Positions 17,621 to 24,710 of a stretch of 64,000 nt of DNA are shown here, piece after piece. Numbering within the stretch: position 1 is the stretch's first letter; every line of letters starts with the position of its first letter. Origin of the DNA: Acidisphaera sp. S103 (lineage in GTDB: Bacteria; Pseudomonadota; Alphaproteobacteria; Acetobacterales; Acetobacteraceae); contig NZ_LMUJ01000060.1 in NCBI RefSeq assembly GCF_009765975.1, positions 129,533-193,532 of the forward strand, read 5' to 3'. The notes beneath the pieces are model-generated. The model did no database searches. It had not been told where the DNA came from and was given only the letters and a program-made list of their open reading frames with translations. Made by a program: the position numbers and the translations under genes.

Positions 17621-19951
17621 ATGACCGCCACGAAGTTCGGCCTCGCCCAGCCTGTCCGCCGCGTGGAGGATCCCCGGCTGTTGAAAGGCGCGGGACGCTA
17701 CACGGACGACATCGTGCTGCCGAACATGTTGTTCGGTGTGGTGCTGCGCAGCCCGCATGCGGCGGCGGCGATCACACGGCTGGACACGACGGCGGCAGCG
17801 CAACTGCCCGGGATCGCCGGGGTTTATACCGCGGCCGATCTGAAGGCTGACGGCGTGGGGCCCCTGCCCTGCGCGGCGCTGGTCGAAAACCGCGACGGCA
17901 CGCCACAGGCCGCGCCGCCGCATCCGGTTTTGGCTGAGGGTGCCGTGCGCCATGTCGGCGATCCGGTTGCCTTCGTTGTCGCCTCCACGATCAAGCAGGC
18001 GCGCGACGCGGCGGAAGCGATCGAGGTGGATTACGACATCCTGCCCTCCATCACCGATCTTCCCACCGCGATGGACAAAGACGGGGTGCTCGTCTGGCCG
18101 GAGGTGAAGCATAATTTGGCGTTCGATTGGGAGATCGGCGACAAGACCGCGACCGAAGCGGAATTCGCCAAGGCCGCGCATGTCACCAAGCTGACCATCG
18201 TCAACAACCGGATCGTGGTCAACTCGATCGAGGCGCGGGCAGCGCTGGCGGATTTCGATACGGCGACCGGGCGGTGGACGCTGTACGCCAATACCCAGGG
18301 CGGCTGGCTGGTGAAGAACCTGATCGGACCGCTGTTCGGCACCGATCCAGAGAAGTTCCGCATCGTCACCCCTGATGTGGGCGGCGGCTTCGGGATGAAG
18401 CTGTTTCTGTACGCCGAACACGCGCTGACGTGTTTCGCCGCGCGCAAGTTGGGCCGGCCCGTGAAATGGGCGGCCGAACGCGGTGAGGCGTTCCTGTGCG
18501 ATACCCAAGGCCGGGACAATCTGACGGTGGGGGAATTGGCCATCGACGCAGACGGGAAATTCCTGGCGCTGCGAACACGCAACGTCTCCAACATGGGCGC
18601 GTATCTGTCGACATTCGCGCCGTATATCCCGACCTATGCCGGCACCGGCGTGCTTTCCAGCGTGTACGGGTTCAAGGCAATCTACGCCAACGTGCTGGGG
18701 GTGTTCACCAATACCGTGCCGGTGGATGCCTATCGCGGTGCCGGTCGTCCCGAAAGCAACTATCTGGTGGAGCGGCTGGTCGATGCCGCGGCCAGGGAAC
18801 TTGGTGTCGACAAGGTCGAGTTGCGGCGGCGGAACATGGTGCTGCCGGATGCGATGCCGCATTCGACGCCTGTGGGAAAGTCGTATGACAGCGGTGATTT
18901 CCGGATTGTGCTGGATGCGGCGACCAAGCGCATGGACTATGCCGGTTTTGCCGGCCGGCGAGCCTCGGCGGCGGCAAAGGGCAAGCGGCGCGGGCTGGGT
19001 TTGGCATACTACCTGGAAGCGACCGGCGGCGATCCAACCGAACGGGCGGAAATACGGTTTGCCGACGATGGGTTTGTTGATGTGTATGTCGGCACGCAAT
19101 CCACCGGTCAGGGGCACGAGACGGCCTACGTTCAGTTGACGGCGCATAATCTGGGCATCGATGGCGACAAGATCCGCATCCGGCAAGGCGACACCGATAC
19201 GATCCCGGTCGGCGGCGGCACCGGCGGTGCACGCAGCCTGTATTCGGAGGGGCAGGCGATCCTGCTGACCTCGGAATCGGTGATCAGGAACGGCAAGCAG
19301 GCAGCAGCGGAAGAGATGGAAGCCGCGGTGGCGGATATCGCGTTCGCCGAGGGTCGTTTCTCTATCGTCGGCACCGATCGCGGCATCGATATCGTTGCAT
19401 TAGCGGCGACCCAGCGGAAGAAGGCGGCAGCGGGACAGGCGGTGACATTGCTGGATGCCGCCGAAATCGCGCCGATCGATGCGCATACGTTCCCGAACGG
19501 GTGCCACATGGCGGAAGTGGAGGTCGATCCGGAAACCGGTTCGGTGGAACTGATCCGCTACAGCGTGTGCGACGATTTTGGCAAAACGGTGAACCCGTTG
19601 ATCGTGCGCGGCCAGGTGGCTGGCGGCGTGGCGCAGGGCTACGGCCAGGCGGTGCTGGAGCATACGGTTTACGATCGGGATTCCGGCCAGTTGCTGTCAG
19701 GCAGTTTGTTGGATTACGCGTTGCCCCGAGCCAACGAGTTCCCCGACATCGAAGTGGAGTTGCTGGAAATCCCCTGCGCGTCCAACCCGCTGGGGGTGAA
19801 GGGCGCGGGCGAGGCCGGTGCCGTGGGAAGTCCACCGGCGGTGATCAACGCGATCATCGATGCGTTAAGCGGAGACGGTGTGACCCACATCGACATGCCG
19901 GCAACGCCCGAGCGGGTGTGGCGCGCGATGGCGTTGGCGAAGGCGGCTTAG
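17621..19951 (+). CDS. Xanthine dehydrogenase-family molybdopterin-binding subunit, orphan
   Basis: At 776 residues this is the large (CoxL/XdhB-like) subunit of a molybdenum hydroxylase. The N-terminal aldehyde oxidase a/b-hammerhead domain (YTDDIVLPNMLFGVVLRSPHA) is followed by the Mo-cofactor domain. GGGFGMK and the active-site glutamate motif VKGAGEAGAVGSP are present. The active-site loop reads AYRGAGRPE, not the AYRCSFR of true form I CO dehydrogenase, so it should be named as a form II or other hydroxylase. No FAD or 2Fe-2S subunit lies on either side, which is unusual for this family; partners must be encoded elsewhere or be absent. Confidence 0.9.
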   Translation: MTATKFGLAQPVRRVEDPRLLKGAGRYTDDIVLPNMLFGVVLRSPHAAAAITRLDTTAAAQLPGIAGVYTAADLKADGVGPLPCAALVENRDGTPQAAPPHPVLAEGAVRHVGDPVAFVVASTIKQARDAAEAIEVDYDILPSITDLPTAMDKDGVLVWPEVKHNLAFDWEIGDKTATEAEFAKAAHVTKLTIVNNRIVVNSIEARAALADFDTATGRWTLYANTQGGWLVKNLIGPLFGTDPEKFRIVTPDVGGGFGMKLFLYAEHALTCFAARKLGRPVKWAAERGEAFLCDTQGRDNLTVGELAIDADGKFLALRTRNVSNMGAYLSTFAPYIPTYAGTGVLSSVYGFKAIYANVLGVFTNTVPVDAYRGAGRPESNYLVERLVDAAARELGVDKVELRRRNMVLPDAMPHSTPVGKSYDSGDFRIVLDAATKRMDYAGFAGRRASAAAKGKRRGLGLAYYLEATGGDPTERAEIRFADDGFVDVYVGTQSTGQGHETAYVQLTAHNLGIDGDKIRIRQGDTDTIPVGGGTGGARSLYSEGQAILLTSESVIRNGKQAAAEEMEAAVADIAFAEGRFSIVGTDRGIDIVALAATQRKKAAAGQAVTLLDAAEIAPIDAHTFPNGCHMAEVEVDPETGSVELIRYSVCDDFGKTVNPLIVRGQVAGGVAQGYGQAVLEHTVYDRDSGQLLSGSLLDYALPRANEFPDIEVELLEIPCASNPLGVKGAGEAGAVGSPPAVINAIIDALSGDGVTHIDMPATPERVWRAMALAKAA

Positions 19952-20130
19952 GGGACTGCTTCTCCTAAGCGGTCGTCATGAACCAGATGTGAATCCGAAG
20001 TGCGTGTGCGCGTCGGTGAACGGTCCCGATCGTTGCAATGGCAGACGTGACGCACAGGTGAGAACGATGCGCGATGGCGCCGGCACGCCGGTCGGATCGA
20101 CGTCGTTCTAGCCAGCGCACTAGATTGGGC

Positions 20131-20670
20131 TCAGCCATCTGCATGAAACGCGTTCGGCGGCGCGCCAATATCGCGGCAGGCATATCTGACTGTCTTGCTG
20201 CCCCCCTGGATGATCTCCGAACCGACCGTCACAAATCCTAACGCGGCATGAAACGCATCCGAAACCGGATTGGGTGGATCGGCATTGATCTCACAGACCA
20301 CAAGCCGATGACCCGCCCGAGACGCATGTTGGAACAGGTCCATATAAAGCTGGCGGGCATAACCACGACCGCGCGCGGCTGGTGCGACGACGATCCGATC
20401 CACATACACAAATCGCTCATAACGTGCGCGGAACCACAGGAAGTTGACACTATCGTAATCGGCGTCCTGATCGAACGCGAGAAGGAAAGCATCCGCTTGC
20501 CCAATCCTGCGCGCCAGGAACGACTGCTGCACAAGATGGGCAAGACGTTTGGGCTCCAGCCAGGACAAAGCCTGTGCGTCAGCGTTATTCAACGCCAGCA
20601 GGTCTGTCCCCAGTGATCCTTCACCGGATAGCTCGGGTGGGTAAACCATGCACAATTCACGGGTTGTCAC
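20131..20670 (-). CDS. GNAT-family N-acetyltransferase
   Basis: The 179-residue protein has the GNAT fold. The acetyl-CoA pyrophosphate-binding signature is IVVAPAARGRGYARQLY (Q/RxxGxG/A type), followed by LVVCEINADPPNPVSDAFHAALGF, the usual motif B. Its ATG overlaps the dapA stop (ATGA), so it is translated with dapA and lies under the same attenuator-like leader. The substrate is unknown. Its placement downstream of dapA could suggest a lysine- or diaminopimelate-related amine, but that is inference. Confidence 0.87.
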   Translation of the reverse strand: MTTRELCMVYPPELSGEGSLGTDLLALNNADAQALSWLEPKRLAHLVQQSFLARRIGQADAFLLAFDQDADYDSVNFLWFRARYERFVYVDRIVVAPAARGRGYARQLYMDLFQHASRAGHRLVVCEINADPPNPVSDAFHAALGFVTVGSEIIQGGSKTVRYACRDIGAPPNAFHADG

Positions 20671-21554
20671 GACGTCCTCCGCTCGATTGCCCGATCGATT
20701 CGAGCAGCCAGGGCTTCGGTGATCGGGGTCATCGGCAATCGCACCTCCGGGCTATCGATCAGGCCAACACGCCACAGCCAGTGCTTGATTGGCGCCGGGC
20801 TGGGTTCGGCGAACAGCAGCCTCGGCAGATCCACCAGCCGTTGCCAGGCCGCCAGGGCACCGGGCTGGTCGCCGCGCAGCAGCATGTCGCGGATCGCGAC
20901 GAAGCCCCGGGTCTGGATATGGGCCGAGGCCAGGATGCCACCATCGGCGCCTTGGGTCAGTGCGGTGTAGAACAAAGCATCCTCGCCGGTCAGCACCGTG
21001 AACCCAGACGGCCGGGCTCGCAACAAATCAAACGACTGAGCCGCGTCGGCACAGCAATCCTTGACCCCGGCGATGTTGCCGTGTTCGGCCAATCGCAGCA
21101 TCGTCTCGTTGCCCAGGTTAACGCCGGTTCGATACGGAATGTTGTAGATCAGGATGGGCCGGGTCGTGGCATCCGCCAGCGCCGAGAAATGACGGAATAA
21201 CCCGTCCTGTGACGGCCTCGTGTAATAAGGACACGTGATCAGGTATCCATCGATCGGCCAGCGCTCGGTCGCCTCCAGAGCCTTGACGACCTTGTTCGTA
21301 TAACTGCCGGACACGCCGAGAAACACCGGAATGCGCGGTCCGGTCGTTTCCAGTTCCGCGGCCGTGACCCGCACGAGGCGTTCGGTTTCCGCGTCGTCCA
21401 AGGTCAGCCCTTCACCGGTGGTCGCCGCCAGGATCAGGCCATCGACCAGCTCCGTTGCGTAGTGCCGGATCATGCGGCGCAGCGACACCTCATCCAGTCG
21501 ATCGTCGCGGAACGGGGTGATCAGCGGCAGCCAGATACCATTGAGGGGATTCAT
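20667..21554 (-). CDS. dapA: 4-hydroxy-tetrahydrodipicolinate synthase (DapA family)
   Basis: The 295-residue protein belongs to the DapA/NAL family of class I aldolases. The Schiff-base lysine is K165 in GVKDCCAD. The TTGEG loop is at 45-49, the catalytic tyrosine at about 137 in YNIP, and an arginine at 142 in YRTG matches the substrate-carboxylate arginine of true DapA. DapA condenses pyruvate with aspartate semialdehyde to open lysine and diaminopimelate synthesis. The ATG at 21554 has AGGAGGG upstream. A lysine-codon attenuator-like leader precedes it, which supports a lysine role. Other pyruvate aldolases of the family remain possible. Confidence 0.87.
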   Translation of the reverse strand: MNPLNGIWLPLITPFRDDRLDEVSLRRMIRHYATELVDGLILAATTGEGLTLDDAETERLVRVTAAELETTGPRIPVFLGVSGSYTNKVVKALEATERWPIDGYLITCPYYTRPSQDGLFRHFSALADATTRPILIYNIPYRTGVNLGNETMLRLAEHGNIAGVKDCCADAAQSFDLLRARPSGFTVLTGEDALFYTALTQGADGGILASAHIQTRGFVAIRDMLLRGDQPGALAAWQRLVDLPRLLFAEPSPAPIKHWLWRVGLIDSPEVRLPMTPITEALAARIDRAIERRTS

Positions 21555-21600
21555 CGTCTTTCGCCCTCCTGTGAAGCCGGAGAGACGGGAAAGATGGCAG

Positions 21601-21628
21601 AAAAAAACCCCGTCAAACCGGCGGGGTT
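21601..21628 (-). terminator. Rho-independent terminator within the dapA leader
   Basis: Read on the minus strand, the stem AACCCCG (21628-21622) pairs with CGGGGTT (21612-21606) around a nine-base loop and runs into seven T residues. It lies about 47 bases before the dapA start, after the leader ORF, so it would end transcription before dapA unless the alternative pairing forms. Confidence 0.85.
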
Positions 21629-21694
21629 CTGATCGATCCTGTGACGCCAAAGCTTAACGCGTGCGTAGGTCCTCAGTCCCCTTGAACGGGGACT
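21606..21694 (-). promoter_or_regulatory. Attenuator pairing segments (1:2, 2:3, 3:4) upstream of dapA
   Basis: On the minus strand four segments can be laid out. Segment 1 is AGTCCCC (21694-21688) and segment 2 is GGGGACTGA (21681-21673). Segment 3 is TCAGAACCCCG (21632-21622) and segment 4 is CGGGGTT (21612-21606). Segments 1:2 form a seven-pair hairpin, and 3:4 form the terminator. Segments 2:3 can pair as CTGA/TCAG plus GGGG/CCCC, giving an antiterminator. The mutual exclusion of these pairings is the standard layout of ribosome-mediated attenuation. Confidence 0.72.
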
Positions 21695-21731
21695 TTTTTG
21701 CCTTCGCGTGCTGATGGCGGCAGGTGATCAT
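21654..21731 (-). CDS. Putative lysine-rich leader peptide of the dapA attenuator (25 aa)
   Basis: This 25-codon ORF begins MITCRHQHAKAKKSPFK and ends in TAA at 21654. Lysine codons at positions 10, 12 and 13 sit directly at the start of pairing segment 1. A ribosome stalled there would mask segment 1 and free segment 2. The ATG lies seven bases after a -10 hexamer, so the transcript should begin at or within a base or two of the AUG and be leaderless. That is the arrangement known for the alphaproteobacterial trp attenuator RNA. There is no Shine-Dalgarno, as expected for this mode. Confidence 0.65.
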   Translation of the reverse strand: MITCRHQHAKAKKSPFKGTEDLRTR

Positions 21732-21738
21732 GGATGGA

Positions 21739-21767
21739 TCGTTATCTAACGAAATCGTGAGTGTCAA
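21739..21767 (-). promoter_or_regulatory. Promoter of the dapA leader
   Basis: On the minus strand TTGACA (21767-21762) is a perfect -35. It is followed by a 17-base spacer and the -10-like hexamer TAACGA (21744-21739). Initiation is predicted near 21731, the A of the leader ATG. The TGA inside TTGACA is also the stop codon of the small ORF upstream. Confidence 0.68.
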
Positions 21768-21871
21768 GGCTTCGATGTGACAATCGGGCCGGAGGTCCGG
21801 GCATCCCGAACGGTCGAGAGCAGAATCAGAAGGGCGTAAAGCATCAGGCCGGCCATGTCTGTCGCGCTCAT
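21764..21871 (-). CDS. Small hypothetical membrane peptide (35 aa)
   Basis: This 35-codon frame starts with an ATG that overlaps the panE stop as ATGA. It contains one hydrophobic segment of about 17 residues (MAGLMLYALLILLSTV) followed by a short polar tail, so it would span the membrane once. The overlap with panE and the intact hydrophobic stretch argue for a real product translated by coupling. No family is recognised. Its stop codon lies inside the -35 box of the downstream leader promoter. Confidence 0.42.
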   Translation of the reverse strand: MSATDMAGLMLYALLILLSTVRDARTSGPIVTSKP

Positions 21872-22791
21872 GCTGCGGCAAGCTTCGCCTGGTAGACCGA
21901 CAGATGGGCGAATGCCGCGGCAATCAGCGAGGTGGAAACGCCGAGCGCGCGGCCCCTGACCAGAAGATCGCCGAGGATCTGGTCTGCTTCGACCGGACTG
22001 CCTTTCAGCAAGTCGCGATACATCGAGGACGTCAAAGGCGATGCTTTTTGTGTGATGGCCGCCTTGGTGGCGACCAGGAATGCCTCGGTTGGGGTGTGAC
22101 CGGCGGCGGTGACGACGGAGGTCACCTCGTCGAGAAACGCGAGAGCGAATACAGCTCCGTTCGGGGCGGCTTCGACCTCGCCGATACTGCCGCGCATCAG
22201 GCAGCAGATGCCACCGAGCGTGGCGAGAAGGATCCATTTCTGCCACATCTCCAGCTCGATGGTGCGTGACAGACGGGCGTCGAAGCCGACGCCCTGCATG
22301 AGTTTGTCGAGGGCGTCGGTGCGGGCCGAGGGCAGTCCGCTCATTTCGCCATAGGCAAGATCCTGCAGCGTGTTGAGCTGCACGATGCGGCCTTGATCGT
22401 CGACGATCGTGGCCACCTTGCAGACGCAGCCGGCGACAGCTTGCCGACCGAACCGCGCAATCAGGGCATCCACATGTTTCATGCCGTTCAGCACGGGCAG
22501 AATCATGGTTTCGGGCCCGACAGCCGGCGCCAGGTCGTCCAGCGCCGCTTCCAGCGAGAAGGCTTTCACCGTCAGCAGAATGGCGTCGTAGGGCGCCTCG
22601 ATCGTGCCGGCGGTGACCAGCTTGGGGGTCAACGTGACGTCGCCGTGCGGGCTGACGATCTGCAACCCGTTCGCCCGCAGCCGTTCGGCGCGCGCGGGGC
22701 GTACCAGAAACGTCACATCGCGGCCCGCCTGGGCCAACCGGCCACCAAAATAGCCACCGGTCGAACCGGCTCCGACGACAAGAAGACGCAT
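21868..22791 (-). CDS. panE: Ketopantoate reductase family protein
   Basis: The 307-residue protein is of the PanE/ApbA family, NADPH-dependent 2-dehydropantoate reductases of pantothenate synthesis. The N-terminal Rossmann motif is VGAGSTGGYFGGRLA at about residues 6-20. The conserved lysine lies in LLTVKAF and the asparagine in VLNGMKHVD. The C-terminal domain contains QKWILLATLGGICCLMRG, typical of the family. The true start is ATG 22791; the open frame upstream to 23181 has no support. It is divergent from a MarR regulator across an operator-like palindrome. Paralogues of PanE reduce other 2-oxoacids, so the substrate is not certain. Confidence 0.88.
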   Translation of the reverse strand: MRLLVVGAGSTGGYFGGRLAQAGRDVTFLVRPARAERLRANGLQIVSPHGDVTLTPKLVTAGTIEAPYDAILLTVKAFSLEAALDDLAPAVGPETMILPVLNGMKHVDALIARFGRQAVAGCVCKVATIVDDQGRIVQLNTLQDLAYGEMSGLPSARTDALDKLMQGVGFDARLSRTIELEMWQKWILLATLGGICCLMRGSIGEVEAAPNGAVFALAFLDEVTSVVTAAGHTPTEAFLVATKAAITQKASPLTSSMYRDLLKGSPVEADQILGDLLVRGRALGVSTSLIAAAFAHLSVYQAKLAAA

Positions 22792-22870
22792 CGTTGTCTG
22801 TTCCTTCAGTTGACCGTGTGGGCGGGTGCGCCGGCCTGGCCTGGCCACAAGGCGCCCGCCGGCAATTGTT

Positions 22871-22919
22871 GGCATATGCACATATCGCAAGATTATGGGC
22901 ACATGCCTATGTTGTTCAA
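22871..22919 (-). promoter_or_regulatory. panE promoter overlapping a MarR-type operator
   Basis: Two 13-base arms, GGCATATGCACAT (22871-22883) and ATGGGCACATGCC (22895-22907), are inverted relative to each other with 11 of 13 positions complementary. On the minus strand TTGAAC (22919-22914), a 16-base spacer and CATAAT (22897-22892) form a good promoter toward panE whose -10 lies at the inner edge of the right arm. The divergent marR product is the likely ligand-responsive repressor of both genes. Confidence 0.55.
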
Positions 22920-22953
22920 GAGGCCTGCCCACCACGATGGAGCAAATAGTCCG

Positions 22954-23442
22954 ATGGCACGGAAACAATTGGCGGTGGCTACGCTGCCGGAGTCGGTTTG
23001 CAACGGCACCGCGCTGCGCAAGGCGACACGTCGGGTTTCCCAGCTTTACGATGCGGTCCTGGCGCCCTGCGGGCTGCGCTCGACGCAGCGGTCGATTCTG
23101 ATGCACATCGCTCGCGCTGGGACGCCGACGATGGGGGATCTGGCGGCGGCCCTGGTGCTGGACCGGTCGGCGCTCGCGCACAATTTGAAACCGCTCGAAC
23201 GGGATGGCTTCGTCACAGTCGTCGTGGACCCCGCGGATAAACGCAGCCGGTTGGTCACGTTGACGGCGGTGGGAACGGCCAAACTGGACGAATCACAACG
23301 ATTGTGGCGGCAGGCCCAGCATCGTTTCGAGGCCACGTTCGGACCGGAACAAGCGACCGCGTTGCGACAGTCCCTGGCAGTGATATCGTCGGCCACGTTC
23401 GCGAAGGCGTTCCAGGACGCGGACGATACGGTCGTTGTATGA
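22954..23442 (+). CDS. MarR-family transcriptional regulator
   Basis: This 162-residue protein has the winged helix-turn-helix of MarR. The recognition region is TPTMGDLAAALVLDRSALAHNLKPLERDGFV, followed by the wing DPADKRSRLVTLT. Dimerisation helices flank the DNA-binding core. I chose the ATG at 22954; an upstream in-frame ATG near 22903 would sit inside the palindromic operator. It diverges from panE, and the shared intergenic region carries an inverted repeat. The ligand is unknown. The PPOX gene lies 67 bases downstream and may be co-transcribed. Confidence 0.88.
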   Translation: MARKQLAVATLPESVCNGTALRKATRRVSQLYDAVLAPCGLRSTQRSILMHIARAGTPTMGDLAAALVLDRSALAHNLKPLERDGFVTVVVDPADKRSRLVTLTAVGTAKLDESQRLWRQAQHRFEATFGPEQATALRQSLAVISSATFAKAFQDADDTVVV

Positions 23443-23509
23443 TGGTCTCAGGCACTTTCTTCGGCCACGGCATGTGTGCCGGTGCGGGCGATGAGACGGG
23501 AGTCAGGCG

Positions 23510-23896
23510 ATGGACAGTTCGGCCGGATTGGATGCCTTTGAGGGCAAGCGGTATCTGAATCTGGAAACCTACCGCAAGACCGGTAAAGGGGTGCGCACGC
23601 CAGTATGGTTCGCGGCGGAACCGACTGATTCCGGCCGGCCGAAGCTTTATGTTTATTCCACCGCCGATTCCGGGAAGGCGAAGCGCATACGGCGCACGGG
23701 CGTTGTGAAGATCGCCCCCTGCGACGCGCGCGGACGGGTGACAGGTTCCTGGACCACCGCGCATGCCGCGATCGTCGGCGGCGAGGAATACGAGCACGGT
23801 ATGCGGCTGCTGAACCGAAAATACCGGCCGTGGAAACAGATCCTGGACCTGTTCGCCCGGCATGCGCGCGTCATGTTCGCGATCCGGCCGGCCTGA
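23510..23896 (+). CDS. PPOX-class (pyridoxamine phosphate oxidase-fold) oxidoreductase
   Basis: The 128-residue protein has the split-barrel flavin/F420 fold. The typical starting block RYLNLETYRKTGKGVRTPVWFA leads to LYVYSTADSGKAKRIRRTGVVKIAPCDARG. It resembles the TIGR03666-type PPOX group, often called F420-dependent, although whether this organism makes F420 cannot be seen here. The ATG follows CGGGAG. It lies downstream of the marR gene on the same strand. Confidence 0.82.
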   Translation: MDSSAGLDAFEGKRYLNLETYRKTGKGVRTPVWFAAEPTDSGRPKLYVYSTADSGKAKRIRRTGVVKIAPCDARGRVTGSWTTAHAAIVGGEEYEHGMRLLNRKYRPWKQILDLFARHARVMFAIRPA

Positions 23897-24080
23897 CCCG
23901 CGGGGCGCCTCAATCGGCGAGCCAGGCGGCTTCTCCGCCGATTCCGCCGATCAGGATCAGGTTGAAGACAGGGAAGGCGATGGACAAGGCAGGCAACACT
24001 TGGTTTTCTCATCACACGATGCTTGCACAACCGACAACAGCGACATTGAATGGTGTAAAGTCAAACCAAGGGGAACCACC

Positions 24081-24626
24081 ATGGGAACGATCCACGCCCG
24101 CCTTGCCCACGTCGGCATCAACGCACATGACCAGAAGCGATTGGTAGAGTTCTACACCACTGTCCTCGGGCTGATGGTGACCGACAGCGGGAAGGCTCGC
24201 AATGGGATGGAATTGACCTTCCTCAGCGCCAGTCCGGGCAACCATCACCAGCTTGTCCTCGCCGGCGGGCGGCCGGACACGTCCGGGTTCAATCCGATCA
24301 ACCAGATTTCCTTTATGGTAGACTCGCTGGCCGATCTGCGGGTGGTGCATCGGCGGGCGCTGGACAACGGCGCCACCGACATGCGGGTCACGTCGCACGG
24401 CAATGCCTGGTCGTGCTACTTCAAGGACCCGGAAGGCAACACCGTCGAAGCCTACCTGGACACGCCGTTCCATGTGCCGCAACCGCATGGGGAGCCACTG
24501 GACCTGACAAAGTCGGACGATGACATCCTGCGGGAGACAGAAGCGTCATGCCGAGCGGATCCGGGGTTTATGATGATGGAGGCGTTTCAGGAGTCGTTGG
24601 CGACTCGATTGGCGACCGCTGGGTGA
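24081..24626 (+). CDS. VOC-family (glyoxalase/extradiol dioxygenase-like) protein
   Basis: The 181-residue protein starts RLAHVGINAHD, with a candidate metal-binding histidine at residue 10. It continues with the beta-alpha-beta repeats FYTTVLGLMVTDSGKA and YFKDPEGNTVEAYLDTPFHV, where the glutamate is the second-repeat ligand. A Fe(II) or other divalent metal enzyme such as a ring-cleavage dioxygenase is the best guess. The ATG follows AAGGGGA. It stands alone between unrelated genes, so the pathway is not known. Confidence 0.83.
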   Translation: MGTIHARLAHVGINAHDQKRLVEFYTTVLGLMVTDSGKARNGMELTFLSASPGNHHQLVLAGGRPDTSGFNPINQISFMVDSLADLRVVHRRALDNGATDMRVTSHGNAWSCYFKDPEGNTVEAYLDTPFHVPQPHGEPLDLTKSDDDILRETEASCRADPGFMMMEAFQESLATRLATAG

Positions 24627-24710
24627 AGGCTGCCAGACCAGGGTGTCGCGCCGGGTTGCCACGGCGCCTGCCTTCGCACGCCATCCGGCAATGAAACGAC
24701 TGATCGTGTG

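Noticed and set aside
17621..19951. Carbon monoxide dehydrogenase large subunit (coxL)
   Set aside because: The active-site loop is AYRGAGR and not AYRCSFR, and coxM and coxS are missing.
21675..21699. Plus-strand terminator (AGTCCCC hairpin followed by T6)
   Set aside because: No plus-strand gene lies upstream; on the minus strand the same stem is hairpin 1:2 of the attenuator, which explains it better.
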